Shown one piece after another: positions 16,202-24,630 of a stretch of 64,000 nucleotides of DNA. The notes under the pieces are model-generated. The model saw nothing but the letters and a program-made list of their open reading frames with translations, searched no databases and had not been told where the DNA came from. A program made the translations under genes and the position numbers. The first letter of the stretch is position 1. The number at the start of each line of letters is the position of its first letter. Source of the stretch: Streptomyces lateritius (lineage in GTDB: Bacteria > Actinomycetota > Actinomycetes > Streptomycetales > Streptomycetaceae); NCBI RefSeq assembly GCF_014649715.1, contig NZ_BMTO01000009.1, positions 235,175 through 299,174 on the forward strand, given 5' to 3'.

Positions 16202-17194
16202 ATGCTCGCTCGCATGCGCCCCGCCCACATCGCCCTCGCCGCGCTCGTCGCCGCGGTCTGGGGAGTCAACTTCGTCGTCATCGAGATCGGCCTCGACCAC
16301 TTCCCGCCCCTGCTCTTCTCCGCCCTCCGCTTCCTCGTCGCCGCCCTCCCCGCCGTCTTCCTCGTCGGCCGTCCCACGGTGGCCTGGAAGTGGATCCTGG
16401 CCGTCGGTCTCGTCCTCGGCGTCGCCAAGTTCGGCCTGCTCTTCACCGGCATGGACCTGGGAGCACCGGCCGGGCTCTCCTCCCTGATCCTCCAGGTCCA
16501 GGCCGTCTTCACGGCCCTGTTCGCCTTCGTCGCGCTCGGGGAACGGCCGGGGAGGGTGAAGATCGCCGGCATGGCGGTGGCGCTCGCGGGCATCGCCGTC
16601 GCGGCGGCCGACGAAGGCGCTTCGGGCCCGCTCGCCGGCTTCGTGCTCTGCGTCGCGGCAGCGGCCTGCTGGGGCGTCTCCAACGTCCTGACCCGCAAGG
16701 CATCCCCGCCCGACGCCCTCAACTTCATGGTGTGGGTCAGCACCGTCCCCGTACTGCCGCTGCTCGCCCTGTCGTTCGTCCTGGAGGGGCCGGAGCGGGA
16801 CCTGGCCGCGCTGCGGGGGCTCGACTGGACCGGCGTGGGCGTCATCGTCTACGTCGCGTGGATCACGACCGTCTTCGGCTTCGGCGCCTGGGGCCTGCTC
16901 CTGCGCCGCTACCCCGCCTCCTCCGTCGCCCCCTTCTCCCTCCTGGTCCCCGTCTTCGGGATGTCCTCGGCGGCCCTGTTCCTGAACGAGACCGTCAGCC
17001 CGCTGCGCTGGTGCGCGGCGGCGCTGCTGGTCGGGGGCGTTGCGCTGACCTCCCTGACGCCGGGCGGCGGGAGACGGGCGGGCGGGCGAGCGGACGGCCG
17101 GGCGACGGCGTACCGTGCCGGTCCCGACGCCCACCCGGCCCGGGAGGCCCAGGTCCCGCCGGTGGTGCCGCGTCCTGGGCGGCCCTCCGTGTGA
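16202..17194 (+). CDS. EamA/DMT-family exporter
   Basis: A 330-aa inner-membrane protein with ten hydrophobic segments and two EamA repeats. It opens AALVAAVWGVNFVVIEIGL, typical of DMT amino-acid or metabolite exporters. A Gly/Arg/Ala-rich tail of ~40 residues after LTSLTPGG is dispensable-looking. An ATG four codons further in (16214) is an alternative start; neither has a strong ribosome site. It is the probable target of the divergent LysR regulator. Substrate unknown. Confidence 0.88.
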   Translation: MLARMRPAHIALAALVAAVWGVNFVVIEIGLDHFPPLLFSALRFLVAALPAVFLVGRPTVAWKWILAVGLVLGVAKFGLLFTGMDLGAPAGLSSLILQVQAVFTALFAFVALGERPGRVKIAGMAVALAGIAVAAADEGASGPLAGFVLCVAAAACWGVSNVLTRKASPPDALNFMVWVSTVPVLPLLALSFVLEGPERDLAALRGLDWTGVGVIVYVAWITTVFGFGAWGLLLRRYPASSVAPFSLLVPVFGMSSAALFLNETVSPLRWCAAALLVGGVALTSLTPGGGRRAGGRADGRATAYRAGPDAHPAREAQVPPVVPRPGRPSV

Positions 17195-17223
17195 CGTCGC
17201 TTCCTGCGGTAGCGGTCGCGGGC

Positions 17224-18279
17224 TCAGCTCCGTGGAGGCGCCGTCGAGTCCCTGACCATCAGCTCCGCCGGGATCGTCGTCACGCCCCCGGGCGGGGCCT
17301 CCTCCGTCGCCATCGCCAGGCGGCCCGCGCGGGCGCCCGCCTCGTGGAGGGGGAGGCGTACCGTCGTCAGGGCGGGGACCGCGTCGACCGAGAACGGCAG
17401 GTCGTCGAAGCCCGCCACCGACACGTCCCCCGGAATGCTCAGCCCCCGGTCCCGCAGCGCCGCGCACGCGCCCAGCGCGACCGTGTCGTTCGCCGCCACG
17501 ATCGCCGTCAGGGACGGCTCCCTGCGCAGCAGTTCGAGCGTCGCGTCGTACCCCGCTCCCCGGTCGTACGCGCCGTGCACCGTCAGCGTCTCCTGACCGT
17601 CGGCCAGACCAGCCGCCGCCATCGCCTCCCGGTGTCCCTCCAGCCGGTGCCGAGTCGTCGTCCGGTCCGCGGGCCCCGCCGCGTAACCGATCCGCCGGTG
17701 CCCGAGCGACAGCAGGTGCTCGGTGAGCCGCCGCGCCCCGGACCGGTTGTCGAAGGTGAGTGCCGCGACGCTCGCGTCCCCCGGTACCGGAGGCCGTCCA
17801 CACAACACGACCCGGGTGCCCGCGTCCGCCAGCTTCGTGAGCTTGGAGGCGACCGCCGCCATGTGCTCCTCGTCCTCCAGCGACCCGCCGGTGAGGATCA
17901 CCGCGGCCGCCCGCTGGCGCTGCAGCAGCGTGAGATAGGTCAGCTCGCGCTCGGGCGAGCCACCCGTGTTGCAGACCACGGCCAGTTTCTCGCCGCCCGC
18001 CCGCCCCGACGCACCTTCACCTATCGCGCTCTGCGCCGCCCCCGCCATGATCCCGAAGAAGGGGTCGGCGATGTCGTTGACGAGGATGCCGACCAGGTCG
18101 GAGGTGGCCGCGGCGAGCGAGCTCGCGGGCCCGTTCAGCACGTAGTCCAGCTCGTCGACCGCCCGCAGCACCCGCTCCCGCGTCGACGCGGCGACGGGGT
18201 AGTTGCCGTTCAGGACGCGCGAGACCGTCGCCGGGGAGACCCGGGCCCGCGCGGCCACATCCGCCAGCGTGACTGTCAT
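17224..18279 (-). CDS. LacI-family transcriptional regulator
   Basis: A 351-aa repressor. The N-terminal HTH reads TLADVAARARVSPATVSRVLNG, followed by the hinge and a sugar-binding-type effector domain (DLVGILVNDIADPFFG, later SVAGFDDLPF). It is divergent from a three-gene sugar-type operon, and a textbook LacI operator lies at 18351-18364 between them. It most likely represses that operon until a sugar or sugar derivative binds. Confidence 0.93.
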   Translation of the reverse strand: MTVTLADVAARARVSPATVSRVLNGNYPVAASTRERVLRAVDELDYVLNGPASSLAAATSDLVGILVNDIADPFFGIMAGAAQSAIGEGASGRAGGEKLAVVCNTGGSPERELTYLTLLQRQRAAAVILTGGSLEDEEHMAAVASKLTKLADAGTRVVLCGRPPVPGDASVAALTFDNRSGARRLTEHLLSLGHRRIGYAAGPADRTTTRHRLEGHREAMAAAGLADGQETLTVHGAYDRGAGYDATLELLRREPSLTAIVAANDTVALGACAALRDRGLSIPGDVSVAGFDDLPFSVDAVPALTTVRLPLHEAGARAGRLAMATEEAPPGGVTTIPAELMVRDSTAPPRS

Positions 18280-18350
18280 CGCGTACCTCCGGGAGAGTCG
18301 GGCCGCCCCCTTGTCCGGGGTGTTGTCGGCAGGCTAGCGTCATTCCCAGT

Positions 18351-18364
18351 AGAAAGCGCTTTCT
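18351..18364. promoter_or_regulatory. LacI-family operator
   Basis: AGAAAGCGCTTTCT is a perfect 14-bp palindrome with the central CG typical of LacI/GalR operators. It lies 44 bp upstream of the GTG of the first operon gene and 72 bp from the repressor start. Confidence 0.8.
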
Positions 18365-18407
18365 GTCATCTCGGCCGGAGGCGCGCATCGCCCATGGAGG
18401 GAACTTC

Positions 18408-19559
18408 GTGACACGCAGGACAGTCCGCATCGCCATGAACGGCGTCACCGGACGGATGGGATACCGCCAGCACCTCGTCCGCTCGATCCTCGCCCTGCGC
18501 GAACAGGGCGGCCTCGACCTCGGCAACGGCGAGACCCTCTGGCCCGAGCCCGTCCTCGTCGGCCGCCGCGAGCACGCCCTGCGCGCCCTCGCCGAGCGCC
18601 ACGGCCTCACCGAGTGGTCCACCGACCTCGACGCCGTCCTCGCCGACGAGACGATCGACCTCTACTTCGACGCCCAGGTCACCTCCGCCCGCGTGGAGGC
18701 GATCAAGAAGGCCGTCGCCGCCGGCAAGCACGTCTACACCGAGAAGCCCACCGCCACCGACCTCGAAGGCGCCCTGGAGCTGGCCCGCCTCGCCGAGGCC
18801 GCCGGCATCAAGCACGGCGTCGTCCAGGACAAGATCTTCCTGCCGGGCCTGCTGAAGCTGAAGCGCCTCATCGACGGTGGCTTCTTCGGCCAGATCCTCT
18901 CCGTGCGCGGGGAGTTCGGCTACTGGGTCTTCGAGGGCGACTGGCAGGACGCCCAGCGCCCCAGCTGGAACTACCGCGCCGAGGACGGCGGCGGCATCGT
19001 CGTCGACATGTTCCCGCACTGGGAGTACGTCCTCCACGAGCTCTTCGGCCGGGTCACCGGCGTCACCGCCCAGGTCGCCACCCACATCCCCCAGCGCTGG
19101 GACGAGCAGGGCAAGCCCTACGGAGCCACCGCCGACGACGCCGCGTACGGCATCTTCCAGCTGGAGGGCGGAATCGTCGCCCAGATCAACTCCTCCTGGG
19201 CGGTCCGCGTCCACCGCGAAGAACTGGTCGAGTTCCAGGTCGACGGCACCCACGGCTCGGCCGTCGCCGGCCTGCGCGGCTGCCGCGTCCAGCACCGCTC
19301 GGCCACCCCGAAGCCCGTCTGGAACCCGGACATCCCGGTCGCCGAGTCCTTCCGCGACCAGTGGCAGGAGGTGCCGGACAACGCCGAGTTCGACAACGGC
19401 TTCAAGGCGCAGTGGGAGCTCTTCCTCCGGCACGTCGTGCTGGACGAGCCGTACCACTGGGACCTGCTCGCGGGCGCGCGCGGTGTGCAGCTGGCCGAGC
19501 TGGGGCTGCGGTCCTCGGCCGAGGGCCGCCGCCTGGAGGTCCCGGAGATCGCGCTGTGA
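18408..19559 (+). CDS. Gfo/Idh/MocA-family oxidoreductase
   Basis: A 383-aa NAD(P)-dependent dehydrogenase. The N-terminus MTRRTVRIAMNGVTGRMGYR carries a modified Rossmann loop, and EKPTATDLEGALEL is the family's EKP motif. The C-terminal half is the alpha/beta substrate domain. GTG start follows GGAGGG. The next gene starts inside this stop (GTGA overlap), so translation is coupled. Substrates of such enzymes are sugars, inositols or derivatives; here it presumably oxidises or reduces the sugar that DUF993 and the isomerase-like protein process. Confidence 0.9.
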   Translation: MTRRTVRIAMNGVTGRMGYRQHLVRSILALREQGGLDLGNGETLWPEPVLVGRREHALRALAERHGLTEWSTDLDAVLADETIDLYFDAQVTSARVEAIKKAVAAGKHVYTEKPTATDLEGALELARLAEAAGIKHGVVQDKIFLPGLLKLKRLIDGGFFGQILSVRGEFGYWVFEGDWQDAQRPSWNYRAEDGGGIVVDMFPHWEYVLHELFGRVTGVTAQVATHIPQRWDEQGKPYGATADDAAYGIFQLEGGIVAQINSSWAVRVHREELVEFQVDGTHGSAVAGLRGCRVQHRSATPKPVWNPDIPVAESFRDQWQEVPDNAEFDNGFKAQWELFLRHVVLDEPYHWDLLAGARGVQLAELGLRSSAEGRRLEVPEIAL

Positions 19560-20722
19560 TCCGCCTGCCGAACGCCGGGGGAGGGGTACGGGAGTACACC
19601 CCGCGCCCCGCACCGGACCCCGAGCCCTCCGAGAGCACCGCTCTGACTTCCCGTACGGTCTTCTCCGCCGCCCACGTGGTCGCCGACCCGTACGCCGACA
19701 CCACCCCCGACTCGCCCGCCGCCGTCGACTGGGACGCGACCCTCGCCTTCCGTCGCCACCTCTGGTCGCACGGCCTCGGCGTCGCGGAGGCCATGGACAC
19801 CGCGCAGCGCGGGATGGGCCTGGACTGGGCCGGAGCGGCCGAACTGATCCGCCGCTCGGCGGCCGAGGCCAAGGCCGTCGGCGGCCGGATCGCCTGCGGC
19901 GTCGGCACCGACCAACTCCCGGGCCCGGCCGACCTGAAGACGGTCCGCCAGGCGTACGAGGAGCAGCTCGCCCTCGTCGAGGAGACCGGCTCCCAGGCCA
20001 TCCTCATGGCGTCCCGCGCCCTCGCGGCCGCCGCCAAAAGCCCTGACGACTATCTCGACACGTACACCCATCTCCTGCGCCAGGCGTCCGAGCCGGTGAT
20101 CCTGCACTGGCTGGGCCCGATGTTCGACCCGGCGCTGGAGGGCTACTGGGGCTCCGCCGACCTCGACACCGCGACCGACACCTTCCTGGAGGTCATCGCG
20201 GCCCACCCGGACAAGGTCGACGGCATCAAGGTCTCGCTGCTGGACGCCCAGCGCGAGATCGACCTGCGCCGCCGCCTCCCCGAGGGCGTGCGCTGCTACA
20301 CGGGTGACGACTTCAACTATCCGGAGCTGATCGCGGGGGAGGAGCCGGCGGCGGGAGGACGCTTCAGCCATGCCCTGCTCGGCATATTCGACCCGCTGGG
20401 TCCGCTGGCGGCACGGGCGGTCCGGAAGCTGGACACCGGCGACACCGAGGGGTTCCGCAAGATCCTCGACCCGACGGTGGAGCTCTCCCGCCACCTCTTC
20501 CAGCCCCCGACGCGCTTCTACAAGACGGGTGTCGTCCTGCTCGCCTGGCTGGCGGGCCACCAGGACCACTTCGCGATGGCCGGCGGTCTGCAGTCGGCGC
20601 GCTCGCTGCCGCACCTGGCGCGGGCGTACGAACTGGCCGACGGCCTCGGCCTGTTCCCCGACCCGGAGCTCGCGGAGTCCCGGATGCGGTCCCTGCTCAC
20701 GGTGTACGGAGTCCCCCGGTGA
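19556..20722 (+). CDS. DUF993, dihydrodipicolinate-synthase-like TIM-barrel protein
   Basis: A 388-aa protein of the DUF993 group related to class I aldolases/DHDPS. A candidate Schiff-base Lys lies in DGIKVSLLDAQ, and other conserved blocks are GMGLDWAGAAELI and YTGDDFNYPELI. The GTG start overlaps the preceding stop by 4 nt, and its own stop overlaps the next GTG the same way, fixing both starts. Probably a retro-aldol or hydratase step on a keto-sugar acid; I know of no firmly assigned reaction for this family. Confidence 0.85.
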   Translation: MIRLPNAGGGVREYTPRPAPDPEPSESTALTSRTVFSAAHVVADPYADTTPDSPAAVDWDATLAFRRHLWSHGLGVAEAMDTAQRGMGLDWAGAAELIRRSAAEAKAVGGRIACGVGTDQLPGPADLKTVRQAYEEQLALVEETGSQAILMASRALAAAAKSPDDYLDTYTHLLRQASEPVILHWLGPMFDPALEGYWGSADLDTATDTFLEVIAAHPDKVDGIKVSLLDAQREIDLRRRLPEGVRCYTGDDFNYPELIAGEEPAAGGRFSHALLGIFDPLGPLAARAVRKLDTGDTEGFRKILDPTVELSRHLFQPPTRFYKTGVVLLAWLAGHQDHFAMAGGLQSARSLPHLARAYELADGLGLFPDPELAESRMRSLLTVYGVPR

Positions 20723-21525
20723 ACCCCCTCTCCCGCTTCAGCGTCAACCAGATGACGGTGAAGCAGCTGTCCCTGCCGGAGCTGGTGGAGCAGTGCGCAC
20801 GGCTCGGCGTCCCCGGCATCGGCCTGTGGCGCGAGCCGGTCCAGGCGTACGGGCTCGAGGCCACGGCCAAGCTCGTCCGCGACGCCGGGCTGACCGTCAC
20901 CACCCTGTGCCGGGGCGGTTTCTTCACCACCGCGTCCTCGCTGGACGACAACCGCGCCGCGATCGACGAGGCGGCGGCGCTCGGCACCGACACCCTCGTC
21001 CTGGTCTCAGGCGGCCTCGCCCCGGGCAGCCGCGACCTGGCGGCCGCCCGAGCCCGGATCACCGAGTCGATCGCCGAGCTCGCGCCGTACGCGGGGGAGC
21101 GGGACGTACGGCTGGCGATCGAACCGCTGCACCCGATGTACGCCTCGGACCGCTGTGCGGTCTCCACCCTGGACCAGGCTCTGGAGATCGCCGGACACTT
21201 CCCGGCGGAGCAGGTCGGCGTGACCGTCGACACCTACCACATCTGGTGGGACGACCGAGCCCCGGCGGCGGTGGCCCGGGCGGGCGCGGCCGGCCGCATC
21301 CACACCTTCCAACTGGCCGACTGGACCACCCCTCTGCCGGCCGGCGTCCTCAACGGACGGGGCCAATTGGGCGACGGGGTGATCGACCTGCGGGGGTGGT
21401 GCGACCTGGTGGACGGAGCCGGGTACACGGGCCCGATCGAGGTGGAGCTGTTCAACGACGAGCTGTGGGGGAGGGAGGGCGCGGAGGTACTGGAGGAGAC
21501 GCTGGCGCGGTATCTGGCGGTGTGA
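20719..21525 (+). CDS. Sugar phosphate isomerase/epimerase-like TIM barrel
   Basis: A 268-aa AP-endonuclease-2/xylose-isomerase-like barrel. Metal-ligand candidates are in RLAIEPLHPMY, VTVDTYHIWWD and the final IEVELFND. It is the third gene of the LacI-controlled operon, overlapping the previous gene by 4 nt (GTGA). Likely an isomerase, epimerase or dehydratase acting on a keto-sugar; specific reaction unknown. Confidence 0.88.
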   Translation: MNPLSRFSVNQMTVKQLSLPELVEQCARLGVPGIGLWREPVQAYGLEATAKLVRDAGLTVTTLCRGGFFTTASSLDDNRAAIDEAAALGTDTLVLVSGGLAPGSRDLAAARARITESIAELAPYAGERDVRLAIEPLHPMYASDRCAVSTLDQALEIAGHFPAEQVGVTVDTYHIWWDDRAPAAVARAGAAGRIHTFQLADWTTPLPAGVLNGRGQLGDGVIDLRGWCDLVDGAGYTGPIEVELFNDELWGREGAEVLEETLARYLAV

Positions 21526-21581
21526 GGGGGAGGCGAAGGCAGTGAGGGGCCGGGGCGCGCGTGCGGGTGCCGTGGCCCGTC

Positions 21582-22046
21582 CTACTTCTTCGCGCCTCCG
21601 CCGAGGACGTCACCGAGGCCGCCGCCCTTCTCGGTGGTCGCCCGCTTCGTGAGTACCGCCAGGACCACCGGCACCAGCGTCTCGACCGCCCGGCTCACCG
21701 CGGCCGGCGGCAGCCCCGTCTTCTTGGCGACGACGTCCGCCGCCGGCCGCGCCAGCTTCCGGAGAACTCCGGCCATGAGCCCGCCGCCCACCAGCCCTCC
21801 GAACGCGGCCACGCCCTGGAGGGGAGGCTCGGAGGTCGTCACCTCGTCGACGGCCTGGCGCACCTCGTCGGCGCTCGCGGGTTCGGCCGCCGCCCGCCGC
21901 AACTCACCCGACAGCGCGTCCGCCGAACTCCCGACGACCTCCTGAGCCCTGGCCGCGTCCGTGCCGAGCACCCCGGCGATCTCCCGAAGCCTGTCGTCGC
22001 CGAGTTCACGCAGCACGTCCTGCTGAAACGAAGATTCGTCACTCAT
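21582..22046 (-). CDS. DUF937-domain protein (YidB-like)
   Basis: A 154-aa cytoplasmic protein, no signal peptide. The N-terminal SFQQDVLRELGDDRLREIAG and the Gly-rich ending GGGLGDVLGGGAKK are characteristic of DUF937. These proteins are widespread and uncharacterised. It is divergent from the RecD2 gene (122 bp apart) and convergent with the sugar operon. Confidence 0.8.
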   Translation of the reverse strand: MSDESSFQQDVLRELGDDRLREIAGVLGTDAARAQEVVGSSADALSGELRRAAAEPASADEVRQAVDEVTTSEPPLQGVAAFGGLVGGGLMAGVLRKLARPAADVVAKKTGLPPAAVSRAVETLVPVVLAVLTKRATTEKGGGLGDVLGGGAKK

Positions 22047-22168
22047 GCCGGAAACGCTACGGTCCCGGCCGAGCCCCGGCATGTCGGGCGAAGCCGGTTC
22101 GGCCTTGAGCCCGCGGCGCTTTCCACAGGGCCCGCCCCGCTGTCCGACCCCTTCGCTACCTTCGGTGC

Positions 22169-24451
22169 ATGTCCAACCAGGGTCAGGCACAGGGGCGGGC
22201 GCAGGCACCGGCTCCGGCAGCGGCACAGGCACCGCGCCAGGCAGTCGTCGAAGGTGTCCTCGAGCGGATCACGTATGCCAACGAGGAGACCGGCTACACG
22301 GTGGCCCGGGTCGACACCGGCCGGGGCGCCGGGGATCTGCTCACCGTCGTCGGCTCGTTGCTCGGGGCGCAGCCCGGTGAGTCGCTGCGCATGGAGGGGC
22401 GCTGGGGCTCCCACCCGCAGTACGGCAAGCAGTTCACGGTCGAGAACTACACGACCGTCCTGCCCGCCACCATCCAGGGCATACGCCGCTACCTCGGCTC
22501 GGGCCTCATCAAGGGCATCGGCCCGAAGATCGCCGAGCGGATCGTCGAGCACTTCGGCACCGACACCCTCGACGTCATCGAGCAGGCGCCCGAGCGGCTC
22601 GTCGAGGTCCCCGGGCTCGGGCCGAAGCGGACCCGGCTGATCGGAGCGGCCTGGGAGGAGCAGAAGGCGATCAAGGAGGTGATGGTCTTCCTCCAGGGCG
22701 TCGGCGTCTCCACCTCCATCGCGGTGCGGATCTACAAGAAGTACGGCGACGCCTCGATCTCCGTCGTGCGCAACCAGCCCTACCGGCTGGCCGCCGACGT
22801 CTGGGGCATCGGCTTCCTCACGGCCGACAAGATCGCTCAGGCCGTCGGCATCCCGCACGACAGCCCGGACCGGGTCAAGGCCGGACTCCAGTACGCCCTC
22901 TCGCAGTCCACCGACCAGGGGCACTGCTTCCTGCCCGAGGAACGGCTGATCGCCGACGCGGTCAAGCTGCTGCAGGTCGACACGGGCCTGGTCATCGAGT
23001 GCCTCGCCGCGCTCGCCGAGGATCCCGAGGGCGTCGTACGGGAGCGTGTCCCCGGTCCCGAGGGGCAGCCGGTCACGGCCGTCTATCTGATCCCGTTCCA
23101 CCGCGCCGAGCTTTCCCTCGCCGCCCAGCTCACCCGCCTCCTGCGCACGGAGGAGGACCGGATGCCGGCCTTCCGGGACGTCGCCTGGGACAAGGCCCTG
23201 GCATGGCTCGCCGACCGGACGGGGGCATCGCTCGCGCCCGAGCAGGAGGAGGCCGTGCGGCTGGCGCTGACCCGCAAGGTCGCCGTGCTGACCGGCGGGC
23301 CCGGCTGCGGGAAGTCGTTCACGGTCCGCTCGATCGTGGAGCTGGCCCGGGCCAAGAAGGCCAAGGTGGTCCTCGCCGCGCCCACCGGCCGGGCCGCGAA
23401 ACGGCTGGCGGAACTGACGGGAGCCGAGGCCTCCACCGTCCACCGCCTCCTGGAGCTCAAGCCGGGCGGGGACGCGGCGTACGACCGGGACCGCCCCCTG
23501 GAGGCCGACCTGGTCGTGGTGGACGAGGCGTCCATGCTCGACCTGCTGCTCGCCAACAAGCTGGTGAAGGCCGTGGCACCGGGTGCCCACCTGCTCCTGG
23601 TCGGGGACGTGGACCAGCTGCCCTCGGTGGGGGCCGGGGAGGTGCTCGGCGACCTGCTGGCTCCGGACAGCCCGGTGCCGGCCGTCCGGCTGACCCGGAT
23701 CTTCCGGCAGGCGCAGCAGTCGGGGGTGGTCACCAACGCCCACCGGATCAACGCCGGTCTCGCACCCGTCACCACAGGTCTGCCGGACTTCTTCCTCTTC
23801 GCGGAGGACGAGACCGAGGACGCGGCGCGGGTCACCGTCGAGGTCGCGGCGCGACGGATTCCCGCCAAGTTCGGTCTCGATCCGCGCCGGGATGTTCAGG
23901 TCCTGGCGCCCATGCACCGGGGCCCGGCGGGCGCCGGCGCGCTCAACGGGCTCCTCCAGCAGGCCGTCACCCCGGCCCGCCCCGACGTCCCGGAGAAGCG
24001 GTTCGGCGGCCGGGTCTTCCGTGTCGGCGACAAGGTGACCCAGATCCGGAACAACTACGAGAAGGGCGCCAACGGCGTCTTCAACGGCACGGTCGGCGTC
24101 GTGACCTCGCTGGACACCGTCGAGCAGCGGCTGACCGTACGGACCGACGAGGACGAGGAGGTGCCGTACGACTTCGACGAGCTGGACGAACTGGCCCATG
24201 CCTACGCGGTGACCATCCACCGCTCGCAGGGCAGCGAGTACCCGGCAGTGGTGATCCCGGTCACCAACAGCGCCTGGATGATGCTCCAGCGGAACCTGCT
24301 CTACACGGCCGTCACCCGGGCCCGGAAGCTGGTGGTCCTGGTCGGCTCCCGCAAGGCGATCGCCCAGGCCGTCCGTACGGTCTCGGCGGGCAGACGGTTC
24401 ACCGCGCTGGCCCATCGGCTCGCGGGAGTCGGCGGGCACTCGGGCGTGTGA
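22169..24451 (+). CDS. recD2: RecD2-type ATP-dependent DNA helicase
   Basis: A 760-aa superfamily 1B 5'-3' helicase of the RecD2 class, which exists without RecBC. An N-terminal OB-like region is followed by helix-hairpin-helix motifs (LIKGIGPKIAERIVEHFG and VPGLGPKRTRLIG). The helicase core has Walker A GGPGCGKSFT (Lys ~382), Walker B VVVDEASMLD and the late motif AVTIHRSQGSEYPAV. No Shine-Dalgarno precedes the ATG; instead TACCTT (22157-22162) stands 6 nt upstream, suggesting a leaderless transcript. Role in DNA repair/replication-fork processing is known for the family. Confidence 0.93.
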   Translation: MSNQGQAQGRAQAPAPAAAQAPRQAVVEGVLERITYANEETGYTVARVDTGRGAGDLLTVVGSLLGAQPGESLRMEGRWGSHPQYGKQFTVENYTTVLPATIQGIRRYLGSGLIKGIGPKIAERIVEHFGTDTLDVIEQAPERLVEVPGLGPKRTRLIGAAWEEQKAIKEVMVFLQGVGVSTSIAVRIYKKYGDASISVVRNQPYRLAADVWGIGFLTADKIAQAVGIPHDSPDRVKAGLQYALSQSTDQGHCFLPEERLIADAVKLLQVDTGLVIECLAALAEDPEGVVRERVPGPEGQPVTAVYLIPFHRAELSLAAQLTRLLRTEEDRMPAFRDVAWDKALAWLADRTGASLAPEQEEAVRLALTRKVAVLTGGPGCGKSFTVRSIVELARAKKAKVVLAAPTGRAAKRLAELTGAEASTVHRLLELKPGGDAAYDRDRPLEADLVVVDEASMLDLLLANKLVKAVAPGAHLLLVGDVDQLPSVGAGEVLGDLLAPDSPVPAVRLTRIFRQAQQSGVVTNAHRINAGLAPVTTGLPDFFLFAEDETEDAARVTVEVAARRIPAKFGLDPRRDVQVLAPMHRGPAGAGALNGLLQQAVTPARPDVPEKRFGGRVFRVGDKVTQIRNNYEKGANGVFNGTVGVVTSLDTVEQRLTVRTDEDEEVPYDFDELDELAHAYAVTIHRSQGSEYPAVVIPVTNSAWMMLQRNLLYTAVTRARKLVVLVGSRKAIAQAVRTVSAGRRFTALAHRLAGVGGHSGV

Positions 24452-24504
24452 AAGAGCACCCCGGACTTCCGGAAGCGGGGCGAAGGGGGCAAGATGAGCA
24501 GGTT

Positions 24505-24523
24505 GGCGGCACTGAGTGCCGCC
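24505..24523. other. Small stem-loop between recD2 and citrate synthase
   Basis: GGCGGCAC and GTGCCGCC pair around a TGA loop, 54 bp after the recD2 stop and 108 bp before the citrate synthase start. It could be a terminator without a T-tract or part of the citrate synthase leader. Confidence 0.45.
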
Positions 24524-24630
24524 ACATGGCCCAATGGTCGACCCCGAGTGCACTCTCCTGAGCCAAATGGGGGATGGTAGAGACAGTCAGGGCACCTCGA
24601 AGAAGAGGCACTACGTCGGTGAGGGATGAC

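Noticed and set aside
18408..19559. Gfo/Idh/MocA gene as iolG of the inositol pathway
   Set aside because: It sits in a separate LacI-controlled operon 15 kb away with DUF993 and an isomerase-like gene, and lacks a context linking it to inositol.
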